Source of the DNA: Pararhizobium sp.
Lineage (GTDB): Bacteria > Pseudomonadota > Alphaproteobacteria > Rhizobiales > Rhizobiaceae
Direction: 5' to 3'
NCBI GenBank assembly: GCA_030655075.1
Contig: JAURWE010000122.1
Location: forward strand, 1-64,000
Length of the DNA stretch: 64,000 nucleotides
The position numbers and the translations under genes were made by a program. The notes under the pieces are model-generated. The model saw nothing but the letters and a program-made list of their open reading frames with translations. It was not told the DNA's origin and ran no database searches. Of the stretch, positions 1-7,799 are shown in pieces (position 1 is the first letter of the stretch; each line of letters starts with the position of its first letter).

Positions 1-1
1 C

Positions 2-718
2 GACATCGTGTCCGAAATCAAGGCCAAGCTGGTCGCTGCCCGCGAACCGGGCGTTGACAAGGACAAGATCAACAAGGAACTGACCGAACTCAAGAACCAG
101 CTGACCTCGACGGCTCAGTCTGCTTCGTTCTCGGGCGAAAATTGGCTCTACAACACGTCCACGACGGCTGCCGCCACCAAGGAAATGGTCGGCTCCTTCA
201 CCCGCGCTGCCAACGGCACCGTTTCGGTCGGCGTTCTCGAATACAACGCTGCTGATTCGGTTCTGATCGACACCAAGACAGCCACCAACGGCCTGCTCAC
301 CAAGGGCGTCCAGGTTGCCCAGGCGAACGGTGCGACTGCTGCCACGACGGCAAACGCCACCTACTTCCTGATCAACGCGTCGTCGACGACAGCTGCCACC
401 GGTACGGAAATCAAGCTGACGACCACCACCACCGACGACAACCTCGAAGGCATGATCAGCGCCGCCGACGCCATCCTCCAGGACATGACAGATGCAGCGT
501 CGACGCTCGGCGCGACCAACATGCGCATCGGCATGCAGGAAACCTTCGCCAAGAACCTCGGCGACGTGATCGACAAGGGTGTCGGCCGCCTGGTCGACGC
601 TGACATGAACGAGGAATCGACCCGCCTCAAGGCCCTGCAGACACAGCAGCAGCTCGGCATCCAGTCGCTCTCGATCGCCAACTCCAACTCGGAAAACATC
701 CTCCAGCTCTTCCGTTAA
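2..718 (+). CDS. fla: Flagellin, C-terminal part (5' end outside window)
   Basis: This is the 3' part of a flagellin gene; the frame is open from base 2, so the start lies upstream of the window. Flagellin is the exported filament subunit. About 238 residues are visible: the end of the N-terminal coiled-coil domain (SEIKAKLVAAREPG, ASFSGENWLYN), a short variable middle rich in Thr and Ala, and a C-terminal D0/D1 domain ending in SENILQLFR. The last 60 or so residues are almost identical to those of the flagellin just downstream, so these are tandem paralogues of the short rhizobial type. The ring of neighbours (mot, flg and flh genes) confirms the role. A strong double hairpin follows the stop. 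Which fla letter it is cannot be told. Confidence 0.93.
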   Translation, partial: DIVSEIKAKLVAAREPGVDKDKINKELTELKNQLTSTAQSASFSGENWLYNTSTTAAATKEMVGSFTRAANGTVSVGVLEYNAADSVLIDTKTATNGLLTKGVQVAQANGATAATTANATYFLINASSTTAATGTEIKLTTTTTDDNLEGMISAADAILQDMTDAASTLGATNMRIGMQETFAKNLGDVIDKGVGRLVDADMNEESTRLKALQTQQQLGIQSLSIANSNSENILQLFR

Positions 719-737
719 TCCGGAAAAGCATGAGATG

Positions 738-798
738 CCGGAGCTCTCGAGCTCCGGAACAACCCAAACCGCAGTCTCGAAAGAGGCTGCGGTTTTTT
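738..798 (+). terminator. Tandem hairpins with a U-tract ending the first flagellin transcript
   Basis: Two hairpins follow the flagellin stop. The first has arms CCGGAGCT (738-745) and AGCTCCGG (750-757) with a 4-nt loop. The second pairs AAACCGCAG (766-774) with CTGCGGTTT (787-795) and runs into a T-tract at 793-798, which is the form of an intrinsic terminator. The upstream hairpin may add stability to an abundant flagellin mRNA. The two flagellins therefore look like separate transcription units. Confidence 0.85.
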
Positions 799-852
799 CA
801 TTTCAGGAAGGGAGGCGGCAAAAAGCGCAGGGCGAAATCTGGCCGCCGGATC

Positions 853-934
853 TTAACTTTTCATTCATGAGAATTAACAGATTGCTAAGGCCATTAACCA
901 TTTGTTAACCATTGCTACGTTAATGAAGTGTTAA
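853..934 (+). promoter_or_regulatory. Cluster of TTAA-N7-TTAA (CtrA-type) boxes upstream of the second flagellin
   Basis: The AT-rich leader of the second flagellin has two exact TTAA-N7-TTAA motifs, at 894-908 (followed by C, so TTAA-N7-TTAAC) and 920-934. Two near matches lie at 853-867 (TTAA-N7-TTCA) and 874-888 (TTAA-N7-CTAA). TTAA-N7-TTAA is the published binding consensus of the cell-cycle regulator CtrA in alphaproteobacteria. That CtrA acts here is inference. AT-rich sequence gives TTAA by chance fairly often, but two exact and two near boxes in 82 bp is unusual. Confidence 0.5.
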
Positions 935-1047
935 GAGCGATGCGCCGTCCTCAGGGTAAAACGGGATGGCGCGCATGATGCGAAGTGTCGCTGCCGGTTC
1001 CATCACTCCGGAATGTTCAAGCATTCACCAAATCGGGGCGACAACCT

Positions 1048-2022
1048 ATGACCAGTATCATGACCAATGCAGCGGCTATGGCCGCGCTGCAGACACTTCG
1101 TGCAATCAACACAAATATGGAAACCACCCAGAGCCGCATCTCGTCTGGCTACCGGGTCGAAACCGCAGCGGACAACGCCGCCTACTGGTCGATCGCGACC
1201 ACGATGCGGTCCGACAATGCGGCACTGTCCACCGTGCAGGATGCGCTCGGCCTCGGCGCCGCAACGGTCGATACCGCCTACGCGGCCATGGACAGCGCCA
1301 TCGACGTGATGAGCGAGATCAAGTCCAAGCTCGTGGCCGCCCGCGAGCCGGGCGTCGATCCGGTCAAGATCAACAAGGAACTGAGCGAGCTCAAGGCACA
1401 GCTGCTCTCGGCCGCCGAATCGGCGTCGTTCTCGGGGGAGAACTGGCTCTACAATGATTCGGTCGCAGGCGCCGGCACCAAGTCCGTCGTCTCGTCCTTC
1501 AACCGCAGCGCCACGGGTGTCGTTTCCGTGTCGACGCTCGACTACAACACTGCAACATCCATTCTCATCGACACGAAAGCCGCCAGCCGCGGCCTGCTGA
1601 CGAGAAACTACGATGCCAGCTTGCTGGATGATGATCCGGCAACGACGGCAGTCAGCAACTGGTACCTGATCGACGCCGATGCGGCGACAAGTGCGGCAGC
1701 CGGTGGCCGCGAGATTTCGCTCACCATCAGCACGAGCATGACCGAAATCGACGAAATGATCAGTGTCGTGGACAATATCCTCAGCCAGCTCACCGATTCC
1801 GCCTCGACGCTCGGCGCCATCACCAAGCGCATCGACATGCAGGAAAACTTTGTCGCCAACCTCATGGACGTCATCGACAAGGGCGTCGGCCGCCTGGTCG
1901 ATGCCGATATGAACGAGGAATCAACGCGCCTGAAGGCGCTACAGACCCAGCAACAGCTCGGTATCCAGGCGCTCTCGATCGCCAATACCAACTCGGAAAA
2001 CATTCTCCGGCTGTTCCAGTAA
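1048..2022 (+). CDS. fla: Flagellin, full length
   Basis: A complete short flagellin of 324 residues, the filament subunit exported through the flagellar type III apparatus. The N-terminal D0/D1 domain (about 1-140) begins MTSIMTN and contains NAAYWSIATTMRSDN and the motif AREPGVDP. A short variable middle follows, and the C-terminal domain (about 240-324) has RLVDADMNEESTRLKALQTQ and ends NSENILRLFQ. An upstream in-frame ATG at 985 would add 21 residues unlike any flagellin N-terminus. The start at 1048 is preceded by a GGGG stretch and gives the family's usual N-terminus. The gene has its own AT-rich leader with CtrA-type boxes. It is a diverged paralogue of the partial flagellin upstream; the fla letter (A-D) cannot be assigned from sequence alone. 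Confidence 0.95.
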   Translation: MTSIMTNAAAMAALQTLRAINTNMETTQSRISSGYRVETAADNAAYWSIATTMRSDNAALSTVQDALGLGAATVDTAYAAMDSAIDVMSEIKSKLVAAREPGVDPVKINKELSELKAQLLSAAESASFSGENWLYNDSVAGAGTKSVVSSFNRSATGVVSVSTLDYNTATSILIDTKAASRGLLTRNYDASLLDDDPATTAVSNWYLIDADAATSAAAGGREISLTISTSMTEIDEMISVVDNILSQLTDSASTLGAITKRIDMQENFVANLMDVIDKGVGRLVDADMNEESTRLKALQTQQQLGIQALSIANTNSENILRLFQ

Positions 2023-2318
2023 GCTAAGGCGTTCATCGTCTTCAGGTCTTCCCCCATGTCGTTGGTCATTGGCATGGCGGGACGGTTGGGCCGCGTTCAT
2101 TACCCTGGCGCGGTCCAACACCTTCATTTTCGCACAAGTTTGGCCGACTAGGCTCAAGCCGCAATCAATCAAGACCCGTGCTCCCAACAACATGATGTTT
2201 GTGCCGGGAATCCAAGGAGCGATGAAGCGGTGTTATCAGGTTCAGCGACGGTCCGGTCTTCCGGCCGGGTTCTTTCAGCCGCAATGCCGGTATCGTCCCC
2301 GATGTTTGGGGCATGCCG

Positions 2319-2972
2319 ATGAGTGCGCAGATTTCACGGTACCTGAAGGATTTCAGTGCGCCCCGGATCGACCGGATCCCGATTGCCCCAAAATATTTTC
2401 CGGACCTGGACGATGGTCCTTCCGCGCGAAAAGGTTTCACGCCGCCCGTGGTCATACCCCAGATCGATGTCGAGGCTGAACGCCGGGAAGCCTTCGAAGA
2501 GGGCAGGGCTGAAGCCGTCATCGAGCTGAACGCAAAACACCAGGCCGCGATCGCAGCGCTCGAAGCCCTGCATGCAACCCAGCTGCAGGCGTTGCAGGCC
2601 CGCTGCGAAATCGACACGGCGGCGGTGATCTCAGCGCGTTTTTCCGAAATGACCGAAGAACTGTCCGTGCTGATCGGTGATCAGGTTGCACAGGTTCTGG
2701 CCCCCGTCATGAGTGACACGCTGGTCGAAAAATCCATCCGGGATCTGGCCGTCATGATCACCAACGGTATTCGGGCTGGCGAGGCGGGAACGTTCACCGT
2801 CAAGGGCCCGGCTGCCTTGTTCGAGGCACTGAAACAGCATCTGGCGCCTGAAGACCTGGTCTTCCGTCATCAGGAGACCGGCGATACCGATCTTTCGGTC
2901 GAGTATGGCGACACGATACTGGTCACCCGCATGGCGGTCTGGTCCGAGACCGTCCGGAAGGTTCTGGCATGA
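2319..2972 (+). CDS. FliH-like flagellar protein
   Basis: A 217-residue protein between flagellin and motB. Residues from about 50 to 110 form an Ala/Glu/Arg-rich helical, probably coiled-coil, segment (AERREAFEEGRAEAVIEL). The C-terminal third has a FliH/type III stator-like ending with a hydrophobic pattern around FTVKGPAALFEALKQHL and a final TRMAVWSETVRKVL. FliH regulates the export ATPase FliI. The call is by overall pattern and position, not strong sequence identity. ATG codons lie at 2313 and 2319; the GGGG at 2308-2311 is spaced properly only for 2319. The stop overlaps the motB start by 4 bases, so the two are translationally coupled. The roughly 295-bp upstream gap holds no recognisable gene and presumably the promoter of this operon. 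Confidence 0.6.
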   Translation: MSAQISRYLKDFSAPRIDRIPIAPKYFPDLDDGPSARKGFTPPVVIPQIDVEAERREAFEEGRAEAVIELNAKHQAAIAALEALHATQLQALQARCEIDTAAVISARFSEMTEELSVLIGDQVAQVLAPVMSDTLVEKSIRDLAVMITNGIRAGEAGTFTVKGPAALFEALKQHLAPEDLVFRHQETGDTDLSVEYGDTILVTRMAVWSETVRKVLA

Positions 2973-4264
2973 GCGAGAGCGACAGCCATCACGGCAAGAA
3001 CGAGATCATCATCGTCAAGCGCCACGGCGGTGACCATGGTGGCCATCACGGTGGCGCCTGGAAGATTGCCTATGCCGACTTCATGACCGCGATGATGGCG
3101 TTCTTTCTCGTCATGTGGCTCATCAACGCCGCCAATGAGGAGACGAAGGCTTCGGTTGCCGCCTATTTCAATCCGATCAAGCTGACCGACGAAAAGCCGG
3201 CTGAAAAAGGACTGAAGGAACCGGCAAAGGAAGCCGAAGGCGAAAACAACCAGCAGAAATCTAAGATCGACGGCGATGAAAGCAAGTCCGGCGGCGAAGC
3301 CGAGACCGGCAAGGATCTGACGTCGACCTCGGGCGAGGAGAGCAAATACTCCGAAGCCGACTTCTTCGAAAACCCCTATTCCGTTCTTTCCGAGATCGCC
3401 CAGGAAGTCGGCCAGCAGGCCAATATCAGCGTCAAGGGCGAGGGTGGTGCGGCGCTTGCAGGCCCCGCAACCGGCGCCAGCGGTGGCGAAGCCTATCGCG
3501 ACCCGTTCGATCCGGATTTCTGGACCAAGCAGATCGAAGTGTCGAACGAGCAGAATGCCACCGACGCCAGCGAAACGGCGGCCAAGGAAGATCAGACGCC
3601 CGAAGACCAGCCGCCTGCCGAACAGCAGGTCGCGATGGCCGAGCCCGTCGCGGACGATGCGGTCCTGCCCAAGGAAACAAGCGGAAAGGTCGATCCGGTT
3701 AAAGAAGCGCTTGATGCCGCCAAAGAGGCAGAGATCAAGCCTGATGATCTGCCGAAATCCGAGGCTGAGAAGGAACTGGCCGCAGCGTCGCCGGAGGCAA
3801 AGACCGAGGCAGAAAAGCTGAAGGCGGAAATTTCAAAGGAGATTTCCGGTGTCGCCGGCAAGCTCGCCGAAGGCCTCATCGTCACGCCCGCCGAAGGTGG
3901 CCTGCTGATTTCCATCAGCGAGCAGAGCGATGCACCGATGTTCAATGTCGGCTCGGCGCTGCCCAAGCAGGATCTGGTGCTTGCGATGGAAAAGATCGGC
4001 AAGCTTTTGGCCGGGCGCAAGGGTGCGGTCGCCATTCGCGGCCACACCGATGCCCGGCCGTTCAAGGGGGGCGGTTCCGACAACTGGCGCCTGTCGATGT
4101 CGCGTGCGCAGAGCGCCTACTACATGCTGGTGCGCGGCGGTCTTGACGAGAACCGGGTGTCCCAGGTGAGCGGCTTTGCCGACCGCCGCCTTCAGGTTCC
4201 CGAAGATCCGCTGGCAGCCGCCAATCGCCGCATCGAAATTCTTGTCCAGTCGGACAAGGGCTAG
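2969..4264 (+). CDS. motB: Flagellar motor stator protein MotB
   Basis: MotB anchors the stator to peptidoglycan and with MotA forms the proton channel. At 431 residues it is much longer than enteric MotB (about 308). The N-terminal cytoplasmic stretch is rich in His and Gly (residues 19-29). The single transmembrane segment (about 33-53) contains YADFMTAMMAFF, where Asp37 is the conserved proton-carrying residue. A long acidic Glu/Lys/Ala-rich linker of roughly 230 residues leads to the OmpA-like peptidoglycan-binding domain (about 310-428; RGHTDARPF and the NRRIEI helix). It overlaps the upstream gene by 4 bases and is 9 bases before motC. motA is not in the window. Confidence 0.95.
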   Translation: MSESDSHHGKNEIIIVKRHGGDHGGHHGGAWKIAYADFMTAMMAFFLVMWLINAANEETKASVAAYFNPIKLTDEKPAEKGLKEPAKEAEGENNQQKSKIDGDESKSGGEAETGKDLTSTSGEESKYSEADFFENPYSVLSEIAQEVGQQANISVKGEGGAALAGPATGASGGEAYRDPFDPDFWTKQIEVSNEQNATDASETAAKEDQTPEDQPPAEQQVAMAEPVADDAVLPKETSGKVDPVKEALDAAKEAEIKPDDLPKSEAEKELAAASPEAKTEAEKLKAEISKEISGVAGKLAEGLIVTPAEGGLLISISEQSDAPMFNVGSALPKQDLVLAMEKIGKLLAGRKGAVAIRGHTDARPFKGGGSDNWRLSMSRAQSAYYMLVRGGLDENRVSQVSGFADRRLQVPEDPLAAANRRIEILVQSDKG

Positions 4265-4273
4265 GCGCCGCCG

Positions 4274-5596
4274 ATGAAGCGTTCTCAAGGGAAATTTCTG
4301 ATCGGTGTCGCAACGCTGGCGCTTGCCTGCGCAAGCGCCCGTGCCGAGAACCTTGAGGATCTGCCGCCCTACAAGATGATCCGCTCGCTGCAATATGTGC
4401 AGGATTCCGTTGTGCTCGGCGATCATTCGGCTATGGAAATGCAGCGCTTCATGCTGGCCACCATCGACACCCGGCTGCGCACGGCCGAGCGCGATATTTT
4501 CGACGACCCGCGCAATGTCGACGCCGCCTTGGTCTACGCCATGAGCGGCGGCAATCCGGAAACGCTGGACTATCTCGCCGACAACGATATCGACGGCAAT
4601 TTCGACAGCCGCATCACCGAATCCCTGAGGAAGTACCTCACCGGCAAGGGTGCGCTGACCGCCAAGACCCTCGGCGACACGTTGCCGGAATACAAGAACT
4701 CGAAGATCGGCCCCTATCTGGCGCTAGTATCGGGCAACGCCATCGCCAAGAAGGATGCCCGTGCGGCGCTCAAACATTACGACTGGGCCCGGCTTACCGC
4801 GCCGGGTACGATCGTCGAGGAGGCGGCGCTTCGCCGCTCGCTCTATCTGGCGACCCAGTCCAAGGATCTGGTCAAGGAAGGCATGCGCTATTCCTCGAGC
4901 TACGTGCGCCGTTTTCTGCATTCGCCCTATGCCAGCCAGTTTGCCGATCTCTTTGTCGATCTGACCGTCCAGAACTTCGATCATATCGAGGAAGATGACA
5001 TTCTCCAGGTCCTGGCTTTCATGGACAAGCCGCGCCAACGCACTGTCTATTTGCGCATGGCCCGCCGTGCAGCGCTGGCAGGCATGCAGCGGCTGGCAAA
5101 GCTTTCGTCGGAAAGGGCGTTGGCCCTGTCGGCCGAAACGGATGCAGGGCCGAAAGCCCTTGCTGATCTCTATGCCGGCCTTGTCGATGTGCCCACCGCC
5201 GACGTCGCCTCGGTCATGCAGGCCATCGTTGCCATTCCTGCCGATCAGCTTTCGGTGAAGGATCAGGCACTGCAGCGCGCTGCAAAGGCCGTTGCCGAAG
5301 AAGTTCTGCGAAAGCCGGCAGCGGAAAGCCTCACACAAGCGTCCGCTAATACGGTTGTGAGCAACGATCAGGCATCCCCCGTTGAAAATGCGGATGTGCC
5401 GGACGGCGCCATGACGAGCGCCGAACTCGACGCATCGATGGATCCGCGTGCGCAACCCACACAGACAAAAGCCCTTCCGCTCGAAGCATCGGCTGCTTCT
5501 ACGGGTGAGAAGGACCCCGAGTTCGACAGTTTCGTCTCTGCGGGACGCTCGAAACTCGACGAAATAGATTCTCTCCTGAAAGGAGACAAAAAGTGA
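4274..5596 (+). CDS. motC: Periplasmic motility protein MotC
   Basis: MotC is a rhizobial periplasmic motility protein reported to act with MotB. This copy is 440 residues. It starts with a typical signal peptide (KRSQGKFLIGVATLALACASARA, residues 2-24, cleavage after ARA) followed by a helical alpha-solenoid-like region (about 40-330; EDLPPYKMIRSLQYVQDS). The tail is Ala/Thr/Ser-rich and low in complexity. It sits between motB and fliK, and its TGA stop overlaps the GTG start of fliK, so translation is coupled. It is restricted to relatives of Rhizobium and Sinorhizobium, which supports the taxonomic reading. Confidence 0.9.
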   Translation: MKRSQGKFLIGVATLALACASARAENLEDLPPYKMIRSLQYVQDSVVLGDHSAMEMQRFMLATIDTRLRTAERDIFDDPRNVDAALVYAMSGGNPETLDYLADNDIDGNFDSRITESLRKYLTGKGALTAKTLGDTLPEYKNSKIGPYLALVSGNAIAKKDARAALKHYDWARLTAPGTIVEEAALRRSLYLATQSKDLVKEGMRYSSSYVRRFLHSPYASQFADLFVDLTVQNFDHIEEDDILQVLAFMDKPRQRTVYLRMARRAALAGMQRLAKLSSERALALSAETDAGPKALADLYAGLVDVPTADVASVMQAIVAIPADQLSVKDQALQRAAKAVAEEVLRKPAAESLTQASANTVVSNDQASPVENADVPDGAMTSAELDASMDPRAQPTQTKALPLEASAASTGEKDPEFDSFVSAGRSKLDEIDSLLKGDKK

Positions 5597-7017
5597 CTTC
5601 GATCGATCAGGCGCTGCTCGGACCCGTTCCAGCCAAGACAGGCAGCTTCGGTGGCAAGGCCACCGCAAAGACTGGAGACGACAAGGGATCGAACGGTCGC
5701 GACGCCTTCGAGGAGGTTTTCTCGAAAGCCGCCAAGAAAAACAGCGATCGTGCCAACGAGAAATCGGTCCTGGCGCAGGATAGCTTGCCGGCAGACACGG
5801 TCTCCGCAATGGCAGAGCTTAAGATGCCGCCACAGGCAAAGAGCCGTTTTGGTCTCAAGGAGGACAAGAACCCGAAGTCGGAGGTAACTGAGCCCGAGCT
5901 TCCGCGCGAAGACGCAACCGGTGAAACCGCCAAGCCATCCGCCAGTGTCCGTGCTGAGACGTTTTTGAGTATCAAGATAAAGGTCAAGGATGACACCAGG
6001 ACCGAGGTGACGCAGATCCACAAGGTCGAGATAGAGGCCGATGACAGCGCTGCAGCCACCGACGTTTCCAAGCTGATGGAACTCCTGTCGGCAGGCACGC
6101 AGGTCGTCAACGCCGCAACCAGCAGCGAGGTTTCCGATCAGGATGTCAGGGGAAGCCTTCATGCGGAGTTCCAGGAAATCTCGGCGCAGCATGCCAAGGC
6201 AGATACGAAACGTGAAACCGGCACCTCGGCGCGAACCTCTGCCGCAGCCGCAGATATGAAGCCGGCTGATCTCGAACAGGCACCGGTCGAGGCAGATGAG
6301 ATTTTCCGCTTCGCCCGTGCCGACGGCAAAGGCAAGCCGGTTGAAATGAAGATCTCGGGTACGGCAGACGACGCCCGCGTTTCCGAGAAAGAGACAGCAA
6401 AGGCCAAAATCGAAAACGTGACAGTGATCGAATCGCGGCGCTATCTCGGGCTTGCGGCCAACAGCAATTCCAACGCCGCAGTTTTGACCGCTGCCATGTC
6501 GGGTGATCCCGAATGGGCTACGGCGATGCGGCCGAGTGCTGCGCTGCTGAATTCAGCCGCCGACAACACGAGCAAGGTGGTCAACACCTTGAAGCTCCAG
6601 ATGCACCCGATCGATCTCGGATCTGTCACCGCGACACTGCGCCTGACAGGCGACGCCCTGAATGTCGATCTGCGGGTGGAAACGGGGGAAGCCTATCGCC
6701 AGCTGAGCGACGACCAGAACGGCATCCTGAAGGCCTTGAAGGCGCAGGGTTTCGCCGTCGACCAGCTCACCATCGTGCTCGTCCAGCCCGATACATCGGC
6801 ACAGACCGGCCAGCAGGGTGATGGAAGCACGCAACAGCAGTTCAACCAGTCCGCCCGCGACGGCACTGGAAATGGACCGCAGCAGGGACGGGGCCAGCAG
6901 GATGACAATCGCCAGTTTGTTGCAGGCAATGGGAGAGGGCAAAACAATGATGGCACGGACGAGGCGGTCGCTGCTGGCGGTCTTCAGCGCAACGGCTCTG
7001 GTCACGTCTATATGTGA
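5593..7017 (+). CDS. fliK: Flagellar hook-length control protein FliK (rhizobial MotD)
   Basis: FliK is the exported molecular ruler that ends hook growth and switches export specificity; in Sinorhizobium it was first named MotD. The protein is 474 residues. The first 320 are hydrophilic and low in complexity, as in other FliK proteins. The compact C-terminal domain (about 325-405) shows the typical pattern LKLQMHPIDLGSVTATLRL and LRVETGEAYRQL. A Gln/Gly/Asn-rich tail follows. The GTG at 5593 is used because AGGAGA lies 7 bases before it and it overlaps the motC stop (GTGA). The 3' end overlaps the next gene by 71 bases in another frame. Confidence 0.9.
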   Translation: MTSIDQALLGPVPAKTGSFGGKATAKTGDDKGSNGRDAFEEVFSKAAKKNSDRANEKSVLAQDSLPADTVSAMAELKMPPQAKSRFGLKEDKNPKSEVTEPELPREDATGETAKPSASVRAETFLSIKIKVKDDTRTEVTQIHKVEIEADDSAAATDVSKLMELLSAGTQVVNAATSSEVSDQDVRGSLHAEFQEISAQHAKADTKRETGTSARTSAAAADMKPADLEQAPVEADEIFRFARADGKGKPVEMKISGTADDARVSEKETAKAKIENVTVIESRRYLGLAANSNSNAAVLTAAMSGDPEWATAMRPSAALLNSAADNTSKVVNTLKLQMHPIDLGSVTATLRLTGDALNVDLRVETGEAYRQLSDDQNGILKALKAQGFAVDQLTIVLVQPDTSAQTGQQGDGSTQQQFNQSARDGTGNGPQQGRGQQDDNRQFVAGNGRGQNNDGTDEAVAAGGLQRNGSGHVYM

Positions 7018-7519
7018 GGCGCAGGCCGCCACAAGCGTCTGTGAGCGGGAAATTTCGGCCGCCGCCGCCAAGTACGGAATCCCGGAAGGAATCCTCTACT
7101 CGGTCGGCCTGACCGAGACGGGACGCAAGGGAACGCTGCAGCCCTATGCTATGAATATCGACGGGAAAGCCGTCTATGCGGACAGCAAGGAAGATGCTCT
7201 CAACCGCTTCAATGTTGCCACAAGTCAGGGTGCAAAGCTGATCGATCTCGGGTGCATGCAGATCAACCATCACTTCCATCGGGAGAAGTTTTCCTCCACC
7301 GGCGAAATGCTCAACCCCAAAAAGAACGTGGAATATGCCGCAAATTTCCTGGCGCAGCTCCACAACAGACATGAGACCTGGACGATGGCGGTGGCACGCT
7401 ACCATGCAGGACCCAACAATGACCCCGCCCAGAAGCGTTACGTCTGCCGCGTCATCTCGAATTTGGTCGCGACAGGCTATAGGAAATGGACTCCCAACGC
7501 GTCGGATTTTTGCCGATAA
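6947..7519 (+). CDS. Periplasmic lytic transglycosylase (SLT domain), flagellar
   Basis: A 190-residue exported lytic transglycosylase, likely opening peptidoglycan for the flagellar rod. A signal peptide covers about residues 1-28 (RSLLAVFSATALVTSICEAQA). The SLT fold follows with catalytic Glu57 in LTETGRKG, then GCMQINHHFH (the GLMQI motif) and ARYHAGPN (the AYNAGP motif). Tandem ATG codons at 6947 and 6950 follow GGGAGAGGG at 6931-6939, which fixes the start; a longer reading to 6818 has no signal peptide. It overlaps fliK by 71 bases. The FlgJ in this window lacks a muramidase domain, so this enzyme probably supplies that function. Confidence 0.88.
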   Translation: MMARTRRSLLAVFSATALVTSICEAQAATSVCEREISAAAAKYGIPEGILYSVGLTETGRKGTLQPYAMNIDGKAVYADSKEDALNRFNVATSQGAKLIDLGCMQINHHFHREKFSSTGEMLNPKKNVEYAANFLAQLHNRHETWTMAVARYHAGPNNDPAQKRYVCRVISNLVATGYRKWTPNASDFCR

Positions 7520-7541
7520 TTCAACTTTAAATTGATTGGAC

Positions 7542-7568
7542 CATTCTGAATGTTCGCGTTTCAGAATG
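7542..7568. promoter_or_regulatory. Perfect 9-bp inverted repeat upstream of rem
   Basis: CATTCTGAA (7542-7550) and TTCAGAATG (7560-7568) are perfect inverted repeats separated by 9 bases, so half-site centres are 18 bp apart. No T-tract follows, which argues against an intrinsic terminator. A related palindrome, CAGAATTCTG, lies at 7644-7653. In Sinorhizobium the rem gene is activated by the LuxR-type pair VisN/VisR. This repeat is a candidate site for such a dimer, but that assignment is inference. Confidence 0.4.
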
Positions 7569-7693
7569 TGGCACGAATGTGCGCAGAATTTGGCAGGCAA
7601 GAGGCATCTTGCCAAAGTGTTAATTTTTCCACACAAAATTAGTCAGAATTCTGTGGCAACATACTACATATAGATCAAATCGGCACTCAATCC

Positions 7694-7708
7694 TTAATCA
7701 ATTATTAA
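7694..7708 (+). promoter_or_regulatory. TTAA-N7-TTAA (CtrA-type) box upstream of rem
   Basis: TTAA at 7694-7697, seven bases, then TTAA at 7705-7708 exactly match the CtrA consensus spacing. The box is about 92 bp before the rem start codon in an AT-rich 280-bp leader that contains no gene. The same box type occurs twice before the second flagellin. Binding by CtrA is inferred from the motif only. Confidence 0.42.
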
Positions 7709-7799
7709 TTTCACATGATGATTTCATGTTGTTGTGCGCGATTCGTCCGATTCGTACCTCTTATGTATTGAGGCACCATACTGATTCGGAGGCGGACGA

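Noticed and set aside
966..1457. 163-codon plus-strand frame overlapping the second flagellin
   Set aside because: It is out of frame with flagellin, rich in Arg and Gln, and has no ribosome-binding site.
4724..5809. 361-codon minus-strand frame opposite motC
   Set aside because: motC with its signal peptide and operon overlaps is clear; this is antisense.
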